64,000 nucleotides of DNA from Fistulifera solaris (lineage: Eukaryota; Bacillariophyta; Bacillariophyceae; Naviculales; Stauroneidaceae): contig AP026125.1 of the NCBI GenBank assembly GCA_030295235.1, positions 1 to 64,000 on the forward strand, in the 5' to 3' direction. Both the position numbers and the translations under genes were made by a program. The stretch's first letter is position 1. Each line of letters begins with the position of its first letter. Under the pieces are notes generated by a model. It was not told the DNA's origin and made no database searches. It was given only the letters and a program-made list of their open reading frames with translations. Positions 22,120 to 33,477 of the stretch are shown piece by piece.

Positions 22120-24126
22120 TTAACGGCTTCGGAATCCCTCTTCTATGTCGGGATTTGTATCTTGAACGGTCGACGAATGTGTGCGTGCCCGCAGTGGACT
22201 TTGCGCAACCGCACCAGAAGACGAAGTCATTGAGGAGTCGGCATGGCTGAGAATACGCAACAACCCGACCACGGGACGGCCGGTGGGACCCAGAGGTATA
22301 TTGTGTGGACGACTGGGCGTGCTGCTATTGTCATCCAGCGGCATGTTCAAATGCGACGGAATGTCAGTTCGACAAATGGGACAACTACGAGCCTGAAGCA
22401 GCCATTCGCGACAGCACTGTTTGTGAAATACATGCTTGCAATACGTTTCGACCACGACATCTGATCGTCGAAAATCCTCCATGCAAATACAGCATTCTCT
22501 TGGATAGTCACCCGAGGTAACGTTCGGTACGAGTGGTAACATTTCAATGCATGTGCTAGGCGCTCCCGTGTTACTGTAAGCGGCCGGAAAGACTGGTTGT
22601 GATGCTCCAGACTGTGACATTTGCGAAGATGATGGATTGTAGCCATTGTACGTCAACAAGGCCGCCACTATGCAGAATGGAAGGAGGTATCCGCAAATAA
22701 TCGTAGCCCATGCCGCAATACTCAGAGAAATAAAAGCAGCACTTGCATTGTAAAGTTCTGGAGCTGTATCACGGCATGTATTGTCACGATCCACAAAAAC
22801 TGAATTGATCCCCAAGCGCAATACCAGCACGGCGTAAATCAAATAGGCAATGTTGTAAACCACCACACGCACTGGGATTCGTTGATTCGATGTCCCGTCC
22901 CAAGAAAACACAACGCGCATGATATCCGTCCGAAAAACGTCGAGCACCAACTGCAAGGTCACCAACCAAAAATATGGCTTGAGCGGCACGTCACATGCCT
23001 TGTCGAACGATACAACGTAAGAACTGGTGAGTACCACCCAACACACCAATACTGCAAATAAGAGCAGACTGAACAAGAGAGCAACAAAGGTAATCACCAA
23101 CTGGAATCGACGATTGATGCGGATCCACCGCATACGGGCTCTCCGTTCCGGGTCGTTGCTATCGGATGGATCTGTCGCGTGCAAGGAAGCGTTCGATACT
23201 CGTGCCGGTGTCCCTGGTGTTCTCGAGAGATCAATCGATCCTCCTTGAACGTTTGACGCATCTCCCTGCATGGGGCTGCTCATAGTATTCAAGCTATTGT
23301 TGCTGGCGTCGGTGGTCATATCAATCGAAGACCTTCCTGGCGTAGATGGTCCGTGATAATCTGTCGCTGCAATGTTATTATTGATGTTGTGGCGGTGGTT
23401 ATCCTGCGGCAAAAACGTTAACGCTCGTGATGAAAGAGCCGAACAAGGTAAGTCTTCAGTAGCAGCGCGTCCACGGCGTCGTCGTACTCGATGCGGTTGC
23501 AATAAATGATCACGAAGGCGCGCTGCGTCCGATTCCGATTGCGTGCGGTGTCGTGGAGGCCTCCGATGATCGCCTTCCATGGAAGGTTCATAATTAGCAT
23601 CACAGTGCAAATCAAAATTATTGAGTAAATTGCGCGGACGAATAATGGATGTTTGGTTGTCGTCTTCTTCATCTTTGTCGTCTGCGTGTTGTGCAGCGTC
23701 GCTGTCTTTGACTTCTCGTTTCGCTCGGATCCAGTTTGTAATAGCAGCCATCCCGGCGTCTAACGACGCTCGGAGCCCCATTTTCGGGGCATCTTCGTCG
23801 CTTTCTACTGACTCGTAGTGGATCGATCCAGAAGTATCTTCTCTCAAAGACATGCTTCTTCTCGCAAAAGGTGTCATAGGAATGCTAGTACAACACAACG
23901 GATCGTTTGTTTGATGATGCTCATTTTCAAGATCTTGTAAACACGGAAACGTCTCTTCAATCCTTCCCGATGACTCTCCTTCTATACTAAGATCATTCGA
24001 AACGTCACAGGAATACCGTGAACTGGTGGTTGAAAGGGGAGAAGAAGCCTCGGTGTCGCAATCGTGCATTCTTTTCTCCGTCATCGACAGAGGATCCCCC
24101 CGATCCTTTGCCTCTTTCGCTCTCAT
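22120..24126 (-). CDS. Multi-pass membrane RING-H2 E3 ubiquitin ligase
   Basis: 668 residues in one intact frame. Residues 1 to about 330 are Ser/Asp/Arg-rich and disordered. Four hydrophobic helices follow: about 340-362 (FVALLFSLLLFAVLVCWVVL), 384-400, 423-445 and 462-492. After a short loop, residues 549-592 form a RING-H2 finger: CCICMEDF, YCKHVFHKQCC, SCPICR (C3H2C3 zinc ligands all present). This arrangement is that of membrane-anchored E3 ligases that ubiquitinate substrates at endomembranes; substrate unknown. An alternative start MTEKRMHD lies 14 residues in. Divergent from the PP1 gene. Confidence 0.88.
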   Translation of the reverse strand: MRAKEAKDRGDPLSMTEKRMHDCDTEASSPLSTTSSRYSCDVSNDLSIEGESSGRIEETFPCLQDLENEHHQTNDPLCCTSIPMTPFARRSMSLREDTSGSIHYESVESDEDAPKMGLRASLDAGMAAITNWIRAKREVKDSDAAQHADDKDEEDDNQTSIIRPRNLLNNFDLHCDANYEPSMEGDHRRPPRHRTQSESDAARLRDHLLQPHRVRRRRGRAATEDLPCSALSSRALTFLPQDNHRHNINNNIAATDYHGPSTPGRSSIDMTTDASNNSLNTMSSPMQGDASNVQGGSIDLSRTPGTPARVSNASLHATDPSDSNDPERRARMRWIRINRRFQLVITFVALLFSLLLFAVLVCWVVLTSSYVVSFDKACDVPLKPYFWLVTLQLVLDVFRTDIMRVVFSWDGTSNQRIPVRVVVYNIAYLIYAVLVLRLGINSVFVDRDNTCRDTAPELYNASAAFISLSIAAWATIICGYLLPFCIVAALLTYNGYNPSSSQMSQSGASQPVFPAAYSNTGAPSTCIEMLPLVPNVTSGDYPRECCICMEDFRRSDVVVETYCKHVFHKQCCREWLLQARSCPICRTDIPSHLNMPLDDNSSTPSRPHNIPLGPTGRPVVGLLRILSHADSSMTSSSGAVAQSPLRARTHSSTVQDTNPDIEEGFRSR

Positions 24127-24941
24127 TCCCGTGATTTATACGTCAGGACTTTTTCTCTGAAAATGCGCGATCGGTTAGCCTTTGCAACCTTATTGCTTGC
24201 AAAGGAGAATGAATGTTAAGGTATAGATAGCTGACAACGACAACGCGATGCCATCGTCGCGGTTGTCGCGTTTCTATTTTCTCTCGTCCGCATACTGCGC
24301 ACCGGTGTGAGCCGCACTGCTTCATTGCTGGGTCACGAAAAGGACGTCGACACCAGGCGGATGATGCTCTTTCCGTTGAGGTACACATTACTATCGTCAG
24401 CAATGTTTGCGGTATTGAATTGTACACAAAGACTCAGACATTTCCTGCGCGCTTCTCATAGTCGGCTGGCAGGCGACACGCAAAAAACGAAAGGTGCTTG
24501 CGGCGCCCGAGCACCTTTCGTCCTTTTCGTTACGCAAACGACCATGGGTGGACCTTGTCGTTCGTTCTTCCTCCAACAACGATTAACAGTTCATTTCCCT
24601 CGATTATTCGCTCATTTGACTGTTGGTAAGTGTAGGAAATGCGTTGCTGTGATTCGGGTGCCAGCGATAGGAAAAAAGAGCCGAACGAGGAATGAGAAAC
24701 GAGACAGAATGTCGTCCTTCAGTGTCTTTCGTTGTAATTATCTGTATTTGCTTGCAAGCATTTATTGCTGATTCATCTATTCTCTCTGTTTCATTCATGC
24801 GTAATTTCTCATTTGTGCGCTTTTATTCTACATAGAGAAATAAGGACAAGCGAGCATACAACTGATAAACTGATCATCTCAAAGACACTCTTGTTCTCGT
24901 CTTCTTTTTCGGCACAATAACAAAACAGACGAACAAAAAGA
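24127..24941. promoter_or_regulatory. Divergent intergenic region RING ligase / PP1, with hairpin
   Basis: 815 bp between divergent start codons. It contains a 12-bp perfect inverted repeat ACGAAAGGTGCT / AGCACCTTTCGT (24487-24498 and 24510-24521) with an 11-nt GC-rich loop. A 154-codon plus-strand frame here is Arg/Phe-rich and not convincing as a protein. Confidence 0.4.
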
Positions 24942-26089
24942 ATGTCAAATAATAATAATGACAACTGGATCGATTCGATGATCGATGTGTTGCTTTCTGC
25001 GCGCAACAAGAAACCAGGTGCACCGATTGATTTGCAAGAACGGGACATTTCGCAATTGTGCATGCAAGCGCGCGATATTTTCCTCAATCAACCCATGCTT
25101 CTTGAACTAGGAGCGCCGATTAAAATTTGTGGTGATACGCACGGTCAATACACGGACTTGTTGCGTCTCTTCGAATATGGTGGATTTTCCTCCGGAGGTG
25201 AGTGCAGTGTCGTGACTTCGCTCGGGAAATTTCGAGTCTTCCGATTCGTTGAACCACACGGTGACATGTTTGCTTGTGCTACTAAGCTCACTTTTTCTTC
25301 GTCTCTCATTCTCTTCGAACAGGCAAACTACTTGTTTCTAGGCGATTACGTCGACCGAGGCAAACAGTCGATAGAAGTGGTCTGTCTTCTTTTGCGTACA
25401 AGATCAAGTATCCGGAAAACTTCTTCTTGCTTCGCGGAAATCACGAATGTGCCGGCATCAACCGTATCTACGGCTTCTATGATGAGTGCCGTCGTCGCTT
25501 CTCGGTTAAAATGTGGAAGCAATTTTGCAACACGTTCAATTGCTTGCCCTGCACGGCGGTCATTGATGACAAAATTATTTGCATGCACGGTGGACTGAGT
25601 CCCGAACTCGCGCAGATGGAGCAAATCGCCAACATTGCCCGGCCGTGTGACGTGCCGGATACGGGGCTTTTGTGTGACATTCTTTGGGCGGATCCGGATC
25701 CGAGTATTACGGTAAGAACACTGAAGATGGAAGTCTGAGTAATGCTGTGAATACTCTAACTTAAAGTCTTCTATCTACAGGGATGGGGTGAAAATGATCG
25801 AGGCGTATCGTTTACTTTTGGTGGAGATGTAGTGCGTCAATTCTTACGCCGTCATGACTTGGACCTAGTCGTTCGGGCGCATCAAGTTGTCGAAGATGGT
25901 TACGAATTCTTTGCCGGTCGAGAACTCGTCACGGTGTTCTCGGCGCCCAACTACTGCGGTGAATTCGACAATGCGGGTGCTATGATGACAGTCGACGATA
26001 CACTCATGTGTTCGTTTCAAATTCTGAAACCAGCCACACAGCAACAACAGCGCGCTGGGTACGGGCGAGCAGGAACACCTTCGAGGTAA
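24942..26089 (+). CDS. Serine/threonine protein phosphatase PP1 catalytic subunit
   Basis: Metallophosphatase that dephosphorylates Ser/Thr, targeted by regulatory subunits. Exons 24942-25197, 25323-25711 and 25781-26089 (introns 125 and 69 nt, GT-AG). All PPP motifs are present: [89 protein letters not shown] and the PP1-type end [10 protein letters not shown]. Length about 315 residues fits PP1. Two 1-nt shifts, an extra T in TTTT near 25187 (GGFPPE then restored) and a missing G near 25395, are best explained as sequencing errors. Cytosol and nucleus by family knowledge. Confidence 0.93.
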
Positions 26090-26294
26090 AAAGACCGATT
26101 AATTGCAGTTTAGCAATTCAACTTAAGATTATTCTCCTTTGTTACATTTCCCGGTGTGTAGTAATTATTTAAGTCGATGATACAAAGTGCTCTTCAAGTG
26201 AGGCGGAGAAAAACGTGAAATCGGGCATTCCGCAAGGTTCGCTGCGTTGCAAAGATTTAACAGCTGTGACGTAGACGGTTCTTGCAAACGAACC

Positions 26295-26807
26295 TTATTC
26301 TCCAGGCATTTTTGCCTTTGTTACTCCCTCAAAAAATCCTTCCAACCCGTATGCTGAACATACAACACGAATGCCTTTCGAGATACGATGCTGTTCATTC
26401 TCTAGTTTTCGCAAAAGCTGAACTTGCTCCTCGTTCACCTGCCTAATTGCAGTTTCAAGCTCCTGATTCAAACGATCCGAGACATCTTCTGTCTTTTTAT
26501 CAATATCTCTCCTCCACCTTCGTGCCTCCCAAAATCTTTCGAAATCTTGCTGCGCTACGCGAAATTCTTCAGTGATGGCTGCGTCTATTTCTGCCGTTGT
26601 TTTCTTATACGCACTAAATATTGCCTCGGATCGTGCTTCCAGTTCGTTGAAACGTTGTTGACCTTCCGTCTCCACCTTTTCTATGAGAAAGACAAGGGCG
26701 CTGCGCAGCGCTTCTAAATCATCGCTTTTCAATTCCGGATTCTGATTATTGTCGTTGTCGTTATAGATCCCGTAAAAGGCCGGTGGAACTGGACGTCGGA
26801 CGTTCAT
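26295..26807 (-). CDS. FYGIY-family coiled-coil protein 1
   Basis: 170 residues, intact, no recognised domain. Near the N-terminus it has VPPAFYGIYNDNDNN, the hallmark shared with four other genes in this window. The middle is charged and helical (about residues 35-150, heptad-like, Glu/Arg/Gln-rich), and the C-terminal part ends in a (V)-x-x-A-x-G-(W/L) element, here VVCSAYGLEGF. No signal peptide or membrane segment. Closest to member 5 (shared RRDID-K and RLNQEL-type segments). Convergent with PP1, 205 bp away. Function unknown. Confidence 0.75.
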   Translation of the reverse strand: MNVRRPVPPAFYGIYNDNDNNQNPELKSDDLEALRSALVFLIEKVETEGQQRFNELEARSEAIFSAYKKTTAEIDAAITEEFRVAQQDFERFWEARRWRRDIDKKTEDVSDRLNQELETAIRQVNEEQVQLLRKLENEQHRISKGIRVVCSAYGLEGFFEGVTKAKMPGE

Positions 26808-28768
26808 TGTTGTTTACGGTGTATTCTTTACGAAAGAAACAAGAAGTTAGTTGTTGTTCTTTGATGTCATGATCATCGTCGTCTTTTGCTTTTACAGCCA
26901 TAATGAGGTGTAGCTTCAGTACATTTTTACACAAAACGTCTTCTACACGCCAGCCGGCCCGTCGCGGAAGAAAAAAGTCTCACTATTTTATCGCCAAAAA
27001 ATGATGAAAGTTTGACAAACGCTCTGTAACTTGATTTGCCGTATTTCGCGACTGAACTACACCATTTATCCTCTTTATTTACCGCTGACATGGGTGGTAT
27101 TATTTCCGTCGCGAAATCCGTTGTTCTTGATACGAAAAATTGAAGCCGAAAATATATGCCTGGTCCTCGGTTAACCATTTTGTTTTCGCTATAAAGCAGA
27201 TAAAAGAAGTGCTTAGAACATGCTTTGCAGTACCATAACTCGTAGCGCCAAAAAGGGAACTGTTTTATTAGAGTAATTCGTCCAGGGCTACGAATTTCCG
27301 TGCTGAGGCACAAATTTATATGCGGCGAGCCGAAAGTATCCTGGGTCATTTTCGATCGCCTTTTTCTTATAAAAATAACATGAAGAGCGACTAGCGACTG
27401 ATCATGGATAGTAAATGTAAAGCATAAGCACTTCGCAAGTTTTATTTGATAAATGTGTTTATCGTCGATCCCAAAGGTTCGTGAAAGGTTGTTCCGTCGA
27501 TTGCACTCGTTTTCTGTCCAGTCTGATACTTACTTTCGAAGGTAGAGTGAAAGCAACCGGTTTTAAAACTTAATGGATTTCTTGGCTACACTTCACATCA
27601 TCCATTTCCTAAGTATAAAACAAAGATTACTACTTAAAAATTGGAAGCAGACGACAGATTGAAGTTTTGCAGATAGATGAGCTCCACCAAGTGCCGCGCG
27701 ATGACGGAAGAAACTCGTCCGAGTAAGTTTAAGGTCGCAGCATAAGAAATAAAGGACGATAAACAATGCTCCAAGTCCGTATAAACCACTGGTGACAGTC
27801 AGTTCATTTTCTTTCTTACCAGGTAGCGACATTTTCAAACTAGCCAAGAAATTCTGTCCTATGCGTATAAAGTGCCATAGAAGCAGTCGTCGTGCCACCC
27901 GAACGAGTGAGAAGAACCATTTATACGTTGATTAAAAGGCTTGGAGTACAAACAAGGACGTATAGTTGCGCTTATTACGCATATGAGTCAACGAAAGATG
28001 TGATGATTGCTGCAAGAAGAAGAGCAGCCCTCGAGGAATCGGTCGACACACAACTGCGGGCACAGGATATCTGCCTACGCTTAATTACAAATGAATAAGA
28101 GTCTATGAACGTTTTCAAAGTTCACAGGGATGCTTCATACTTTGTTTAGGGATATATTCTGAGAAGATTTGTGAAAATTGACGACTAAAAAGAAAAGTTA
28201 TTTACCTATTTGTCCCCTTAGCTCATCCCCCGTAAAATTCCCACTTTCTACTTCATAGTAAAAATATGGTTGGTACTCGTCTACGTAGTCCTACGGCTCG
28301 ACTACGACATGCGCAGCCAACTGTACCAGGTATCGTCTTCGTTTTGGTAACCGGCGAAGGCCTGGTGACGTGATTTAATAAAACTTTAGTCCCGACCGAC
28401 ATCGACTTTATTTTGCGTCTTGTCGCGCAAAAGTCGATACCATACGTAGTCTCTAGTAGAGCGTAATATTTATGAAAAATGAATTTAGTTCGAAGTTGGT
28501 AGTCAGAAGGCGTTTTGGGCTCTAATCGGTTCTATCACCTTATCTTAGTCGTCCTCTAACTCTCATAATTTTGAATGATGCGAGTTCGAGGCACCAAATT
28601 CTCTCGTCTAGATTCACCTTCTAATGAGTTTTCAAACAGCTCGCTCTCTCTTGCCTTTCTCTTTTACAAGACTTCACATGCACACAGCAACCATCGAAAG
28701 TAGCGTCTTAGCCGCTCAGCATTCTTTCCCCATCTGCTCTGTAGAAATGAAAACCTCCGCAGTTACCA
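26808..28768. other. Long gap with only doubtful open frames
   Basis: About 2 kb. Minus-strand frames at 26927-27349 (140 codons) and 27593-27898 (101 codons, with one hydrophobic stretch GLYGLGALFIVLYFLCCDL) and a plus-strand frame at 27892-28098 show no family motifs. Any could be a small gene or a decayed copy; none can be supported. Confidence 0.35.
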
Positions 28769-29288
28769 TTACGATGATTCATCATCAGACGACTCGTCGG
28801 GGAACCATCCATAGGCATCCAGTACAACAGCAAGATCAGCTGTAATGTCATCAATTCTATTGTTTGTCTTGCGGATAAGCTCATTCCGATGTTCCGCTAG
28901 TTCTCTTACAGTTTTTTCGACAACATTGTTAGCCACTTCAAGTGTATCGTTCGCTTTCTTCATAATAACATCTTTCAAATGCAGCGCCTCTTCATATGTG
29001 CATTTGTCTTTGTTCAAGTCGCGACCCAATTGTTGTCGCTCTGCTCTGGCTACCGATAGAATTTCCTCCTTCTTCCTTTCGAATTCCGCCATTATACTTT
29101 CCACTTGTTCATCCATGACAATAATACGTGCCCGACAATCCATCTGCGCCGCCTCAACAAGAGAATACGCTGCTTTTTCCAAAGCTTCGACTACACCGTC
29201 CGTCAGAGTGTTCCAAAATGATCCTCGTCATCGTCATCGTCATCATAGATGCCGTAAAACGGTGGGGGACCTCTTGTCGCGTGCTCAT
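28769..29288 (-). CDS. FYGIY-family coiled-coil protein 2 (frameshifted)
   Basis: Start ATG at 29288 (MSTRQEV). A missing C in the CCCCC run near 29268 would give VPPPFYGIYDDDDDDEDH, and a second shift near 29216 leads to TDGVVEALEKAAYSLVEAAQ and the rest of the open frame to 28769. About 172 residues. It has a helical charged middle and the family C-terminal element VVLDAYGWFPDE, ending in acidic DESSDDESS. Both shifts sit in or beside homopolymers, so a sequencing cause is likely, but pseudogenisation of this copy cannot be excluded. Confidence 0.65.
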
Positions 29289-30003
29289 TTCTTCATCCAT
29301 TTGCACAGTTAATCCTTTTTATCTTCTGCTGCAGCAAATTCTCCTTTAAGCTGTTGAAGTCTTTGTCATTCATTTCGTTCATTTTGTCATCATTGCATCG
29401 CATTTGTTCGCAATGCAACAATAAATGCGAGAAAACCGCTTGTGACATTTGCGACACAGAATGCGGTACTAAGAGTATATCAGAAATCAACTATTCAAAA
29501 TTCTGCTTAGGTACACTTGTGACGTTGGGAATACCGCATGCGTGGCACGAAAACACTATACTCAGAAATAATAGAAGCACGTTTGACAATACTGCACCTA
29601 AAATTACTCTATAGAGTGCATATACTCCATGCTTGTTTATCTTTTATTCTAGATTATAGCCATCATCGAATCTAAAATTTTCTCTTATTTTATATCTTTC
29701 GACACCCGAAATGCAACTCTTATGACTCGAAGACCCTGTCTGCGAGGCCAAGGCTCGATTGATTTCCCAAAGGCGAAGTTGCGCAACCTCATAAGCTAGA
29801 TATTTATGCCGAATCGAGATCAAACAATCGATAGCTTCTTGTAGCATTTGGCTTTTAAGTCGACTAGAAAGGTTGCAACATTAGACGGAATATCCGGTAG
29901 CAGAGTTGCTAGTGCGACAGCCTTCGCCGACCTTGACATTGAAAGACTTTTCGCTCGTCGATCTGATATTTCTGTTATCCGTAATACAAAAGAGCGATTG
30001 CGA
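29289..30003. other. Gap with a possible decayed coiled-coil fragment
   Basis: 715 bp. On the minus strand, 29644-29847 and an overlapping frame upstream (to about 30000) together read FLVDLKAK then MLQEAIDCLISIRHKYLAYE, helical in character, but they lack the FYGIY motif. This may be a decayed family member or chance. Confidence 0.3.
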
Positions 30004-30513
30004 CTAAACATCAAACTCATTGATATCAAAACCGTGCGCATTGATTACCGCATTGAGATCCATTGCTACGTCATGAATTTTAAGGTTGTTGTCTTCAATT
30101 AACTGATTCCGCTCCTCCGTCAACTGCATGGCCGTGAACAACATATCGTCAACGTCTTCTGTAGAGCCTGTCTCTATGCCATCCCCATTGTCGTGATCAC
30201 CGTCGTCGTTATCGTCCTCTGCAATGCTGGGTGAAGCATTCCAGAGCAGTTGCACGGCTCGTTGGAATACGTTGTCGGTTTCCGAAGAAAGAGTGCCGGT
30301 GTCTCTCCGACAGGATGTTAGAATAGCCATCAATCGAGTCTCCAAAGGAGATATTTGATCTTGAGTTTTCTTTTGGATGGCATCAATCATTGCAAATGTG
30401 GCTTTATGCAAAATGTTCATATCCTCTTTCGTGAAGCGCGGATTGTCGTCGTTATCATTGTCGTTGTATATTCCGTAAAACGGCGGCGGCACCTGCGGTC
30501 GCTCGTTTTCCAT
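30004..30513 (-). CDS. FYGIY-family coiled-coil protein 3
   Basis: About 169 residues from the ATG at 30513, chosen because it places VPPPFYGIYNDNDNDDN nine residues in, as in the other members; the frame is open upstream to 30594. The middle has an acidic insert (DDNDDGDHDNGDG) and helical segments. The end carries AVINAHGFDINEFDV, the family C-terminal element. No other domain, signal or membrane segment. Same strand as the other four members, next to member 4 (312 bp apart). Function unknown. Confidence 0.72.
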   Translation of the reverse strand: MENERPQVPPPFYGIYNDNDNDDNPRFTKEDMNILHKATFAMIDAIQKKTQDQISPLETRLMAILTSCRRDTGTLSSETDNVFQRAVQLLWNASPSIAEDDNDDGDHDNGDGIETGSTEDVDDMLFTAMQLTEERNQLIEDNNLKIHDVAMDLNAVINAHGFDINEFDV

Positions 30514-30825
30514 TCTGTTACACTGTTCTTCGTTGATGTTGGAACTGATAGAGGTTTTGATACGCATAACACATCCATTCGAAGGTGAAAGCATTTTTGT
30601 TGAATGAGAGCTTCATTTTTTTTTTCGGCAAAGTGCTGAAATGCCACGTACGACGTACAGGTCTTGGTTTTAGGGGAGGGCTATATAGCTATTCCTAGGT
30701 ATAGGCTATTAAGCTACTCGTATATAGGCTCTCTAGGGCTAGGGCAGGGTGAGGAAAGACGACAAAAGGTTTTATTCTAAAATAAAATACTAGAAAAACC
30801 GTCATCATGTAGCAAAAACTCGATA
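30514..30825. other. Intergenic between FYGIY members 3 and 4
   Basis: 312 bp with a T10 run near 30617 and a CTATATAG-rich stretch around 30680-30735 (several TATAGGCT-like units). It presumably contains the member 3 promoter. No gene. Confidence 0.4.
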
Positions 30826-31335
30826 TCACTCGGCATTATCGAGGTTTTGAGAAAACAGGCGAGCCATATCGGGATGGGTCCAACCGTGTGCCGTCATTAC
30901 AATTGTCAAATCCAGTATGATTTCACGGACTTTGTTGTCGTAGTCAAGCATCAACTGCTCACGTTCTTCTTCAATTCGCCACAACACAACAAGCAGGTCC
31001 TCAAAATCGTCTTCAGTTTCGACTACAATATTGTCCGCTTCCATCTCAATAAGATCCGACGGAACATGCGAAAATTTCTCTAGAGCCTCTTCAAACATTA
31101 CGGGATCGCCAGTAAACCGTTTCAACGCAGTCACAATGCCCATCATTTTTGGCTCCATAGGCGCAAAGTGCGCTAGCATTTTCTGGCGCGCAGCTATCTC
31201 CATGGCACAGGAGGCTCGATACAAGACTTCCAAATCATCTCGAGTGAATTCGCTGGGCTCATCGTCATCGTAGATGCCGTAAAACGGCGGCGGGACGTAG
31301 GGTCGGTCCTCCAATTCTGGGTCTTCTCTTTCCAT
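30826..31335 (-). CDS. FYGIY-family coiled-coil protein 4
   Basis: 169 residues, intact. N-terminal YVPPPFYGIYDDDEPSEFTR; helical middle with Met and acidic residues; C-terminal DLTIVMTAHGWTHPDMARLF, the clearest copy of the AHGW element. No signal or membrane segment. It shares the leading acidic/Arg segment (EDPELEDRP) with member 3 (ENERP). Function unknown. Confidence 0.73.
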   Translation of the reverse strand: MEREDPELEDRPYVPPPFYGIYDDDEPSEFTRDDLEVLYRASCAMEIAARQKMLAHFAPMEPKMMGIVTALKRFTGDPVMFEEALEKFSHVPSDLIEMEADNIVVETEDDFEDLLVVLWRIEEEREQLMLDYDNKVREIILDLTIVMTAHGWTHPDMARLFSQNLDNAE

Positions 31336-31700
31336 CGTAAAGGATCCGCGGAGCTATGTCGATAAACGTTACTTCGAGACACCAAAGTTCAATGGTAAAG
31401 GATTGTTACGGATAGCATCGAAAAGAATTGTGTGAAGTTTTGATGCACCGAGAGGCCGAGGAACGCAAAAACCAAAAACAGCTAAGGTTACGACTCATGA
31501 CTTAAGCCAGTCGTGGATAAAATCGTCTACACCTTGGTACCATAGTAAATTTTTGTGAAGCCGATTTCGATGACGCAGGAAAAAAGAAAAAGAGGGACAT
31601 TTTCATTTCTGATTTGCTCTCTCCGTTTCTTCATTTTGACCATTATCAAATTTTTTCTCTTTGTTATTACAAATCTCTTATTTGTCAATTCACGGCAACG
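31336..31700. promoter_or_regulatory. Divergent intergenic region FYGIY4 / fusion enzyme
   Basis: 365 bp between divergent starts; no defined element recognised apart from T/C-rich sequence at 31600-31680 upstream of the plus-strand start. Confidence 0.35.
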
Positions 31701-33433
31701 ATGACAGATCCTACTTCTTCAAAGATTACCGTCATTCACTGCTGGTCCGCTCCCCGCAGTCGCTCGACGGCTCTTTTGTACAGTTTTGAAGCACGTGACG
31801 ATTGTTGTGCCCTCGATGAACCGTTATATCGACAATGGATGATCGACAATCCGCAAATCCCTCGGCCTTATCGTACAGAAATGATCGAAGGAGCACCGGG
31901 ATGGGAAAAGGAGCAGCTTTCTTTGTCGGATCGACTGCAAACGGCGATGAGTCGTCATCGAGTCATTTTTGCAAGCACATGGCAAAACATGCTCCGCAAT
32001 TTGATTTCAAGCAATATCCCGACACGGAAACGGTTCGGCACAAACATGTCTTGCTCATCCGCGATCCGGTCGCCGTCTTGTCGTCGTGGAAACAGTCTTC
32101 GGAAGTGCACGGCGAAGACATTCCGACCGCATCGGAGATCGGGTTGCTGGATTTGTTGCAAATTCATGCTGCCGTTTCCAATGCAGCTGTCGTATTGAAT
32201 TCCGATGGTTTAGTACAAAATCCGCCGCAAATACTCAAGGAACTTTGTGATTCTTTGAATATTCCGTACACCGAGCAAATGATGCGTTGGAAGAGTGGTC
32301 CTCACGAGTGTGATGGACCGTGGGCGCCATGGTGGTATCACCAAGTCCATCAATCGGTCGGCTGGAATGAATCAAATCACACTGAAACGCGTTATCGTAC
32401 GGTACCCGTTGAGTTTCAGCCCTGTCTGCAAGTGAGTTATGCCGCGTATCAGTATTTCATGACTTTGCAGAAACAACCCGTGATTCCCTTTGAATATGAA
32501 GATCCCCGCAATGCCCATTTGTTAGTGTATGTCGGTACACCGAGTCGCGGAGGACGCTTGATTCCAAGAATTCAAGCCGGTATCAGTCCGTGGGATTCCT
32601 CTGTACAAGGAGGAGATGCGGTTTGGGAAGGGATTCGTGTGTATCGCGGCAAATTGTTGCATCTGGATCAACATTTGCGCCGTTTACTCAATTCCGCCAA
32701 GGCTTTGGGATTCCAACAGGTCCACACCAAAGAACAGATTACACAAGCGATCTTTCAGACACTCGCAGCGAACGGTATGCGGGATGGTGCTCACATGCGT
32801 TTGACCTTGACACGCGGCGAAAAGTATTCCAGTAGTATGAATCCTGTCTTTAACGTGTACGGGACGACGCTCATTGTGTTGGCGGAATGGAAACCGACAC
32901 AGGGACGTACCACGTACGACAACGTCAAAGGTGTATCACTCATCAGTGCAAGTCAGCGGCGCAATTCTCCCAATACGGTCGACTCCAAAATTCATCACAA
33001 CAACTTGATCAACAACATTTTACCCAAAATTCAAGCCAATTTGGCCGACTGCGCTGATGCGATCATGCTGGATGTGGATGGTTATGTTGCGGAGACGAAT
33101 GCTACGAATCTATTTCTGGTGGACCAAGATGGAGTTCTGGTAACACCGTCTCCGGATCATTGTTTGCCCGGAATCACACGCAACACGGTTTTGGATTTAG
33201 CGCGCGAGTTAAACATTCCCATTCAGGAACGTCGGGTTAGTTTGGCGGAATTCCATTTTGCAGAGGAAGTTTTTACGACAGGAACCATGGGTGAATTAAC
33301 ACCCGTGACCTGTATTGATGGCCGTGTAATTGGGAGTGGTGTTCGCGGTCCTATTACGACTCGTTTACAAGACGTGTATCAAACCTTACCCGAACGGGAT
33401 GGTTACGCCACGGCCATCCCTGAGTTTTACTAG
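31701..33433 (+). CDS. Sulfotransferase / class IV aminotransferase fusion protein
   Basis: Two enzyme domains in one chain of about 577 residues. Residues 1 to about 260 are a P-loop sulfotransferase: 5'-phosphosulfate loop CWSAPRSRSTALLYSF near residue 15 and a 3'-phosphate strand LLIRDPVAVLSSW near 118. From about residue 272 a fold-type IV PLP aminotransferase (branched-chain/D-amino acid type) follows: GGDAVWEGIRVYRGKLLHLD, the PLP-lysine region DSKIHHNNLINNIL (about 429), YVAETNATNLFLV, PDHCLPGITR and EEVFTTGTMGELTPV. One T is missing in T5 at 31976-31980, joining the two frames. The start could also be 29 codons upstream. Substrates unknown; coupling of transamination and sulfonation is inferred. 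Convergent with the GH10 gene. Confidence 0.85.
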
Positions 33434-33477
33434 AGGCTTGTACTTTTATAACCTTAACCTGACATTTTGACTTTGAA

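Noticed and set aside
24307-24771. 154-codon plus-strand frame upstream of PP1
   Set aside because: Composition is unlike a protein and it overlaps the hairpin and promoter region; no motif.
26927-27349. 140-codon minus-strand frame
   Set aside because: No FYGIY motif, no domain, no paralog in the window; cannot be told from chance.
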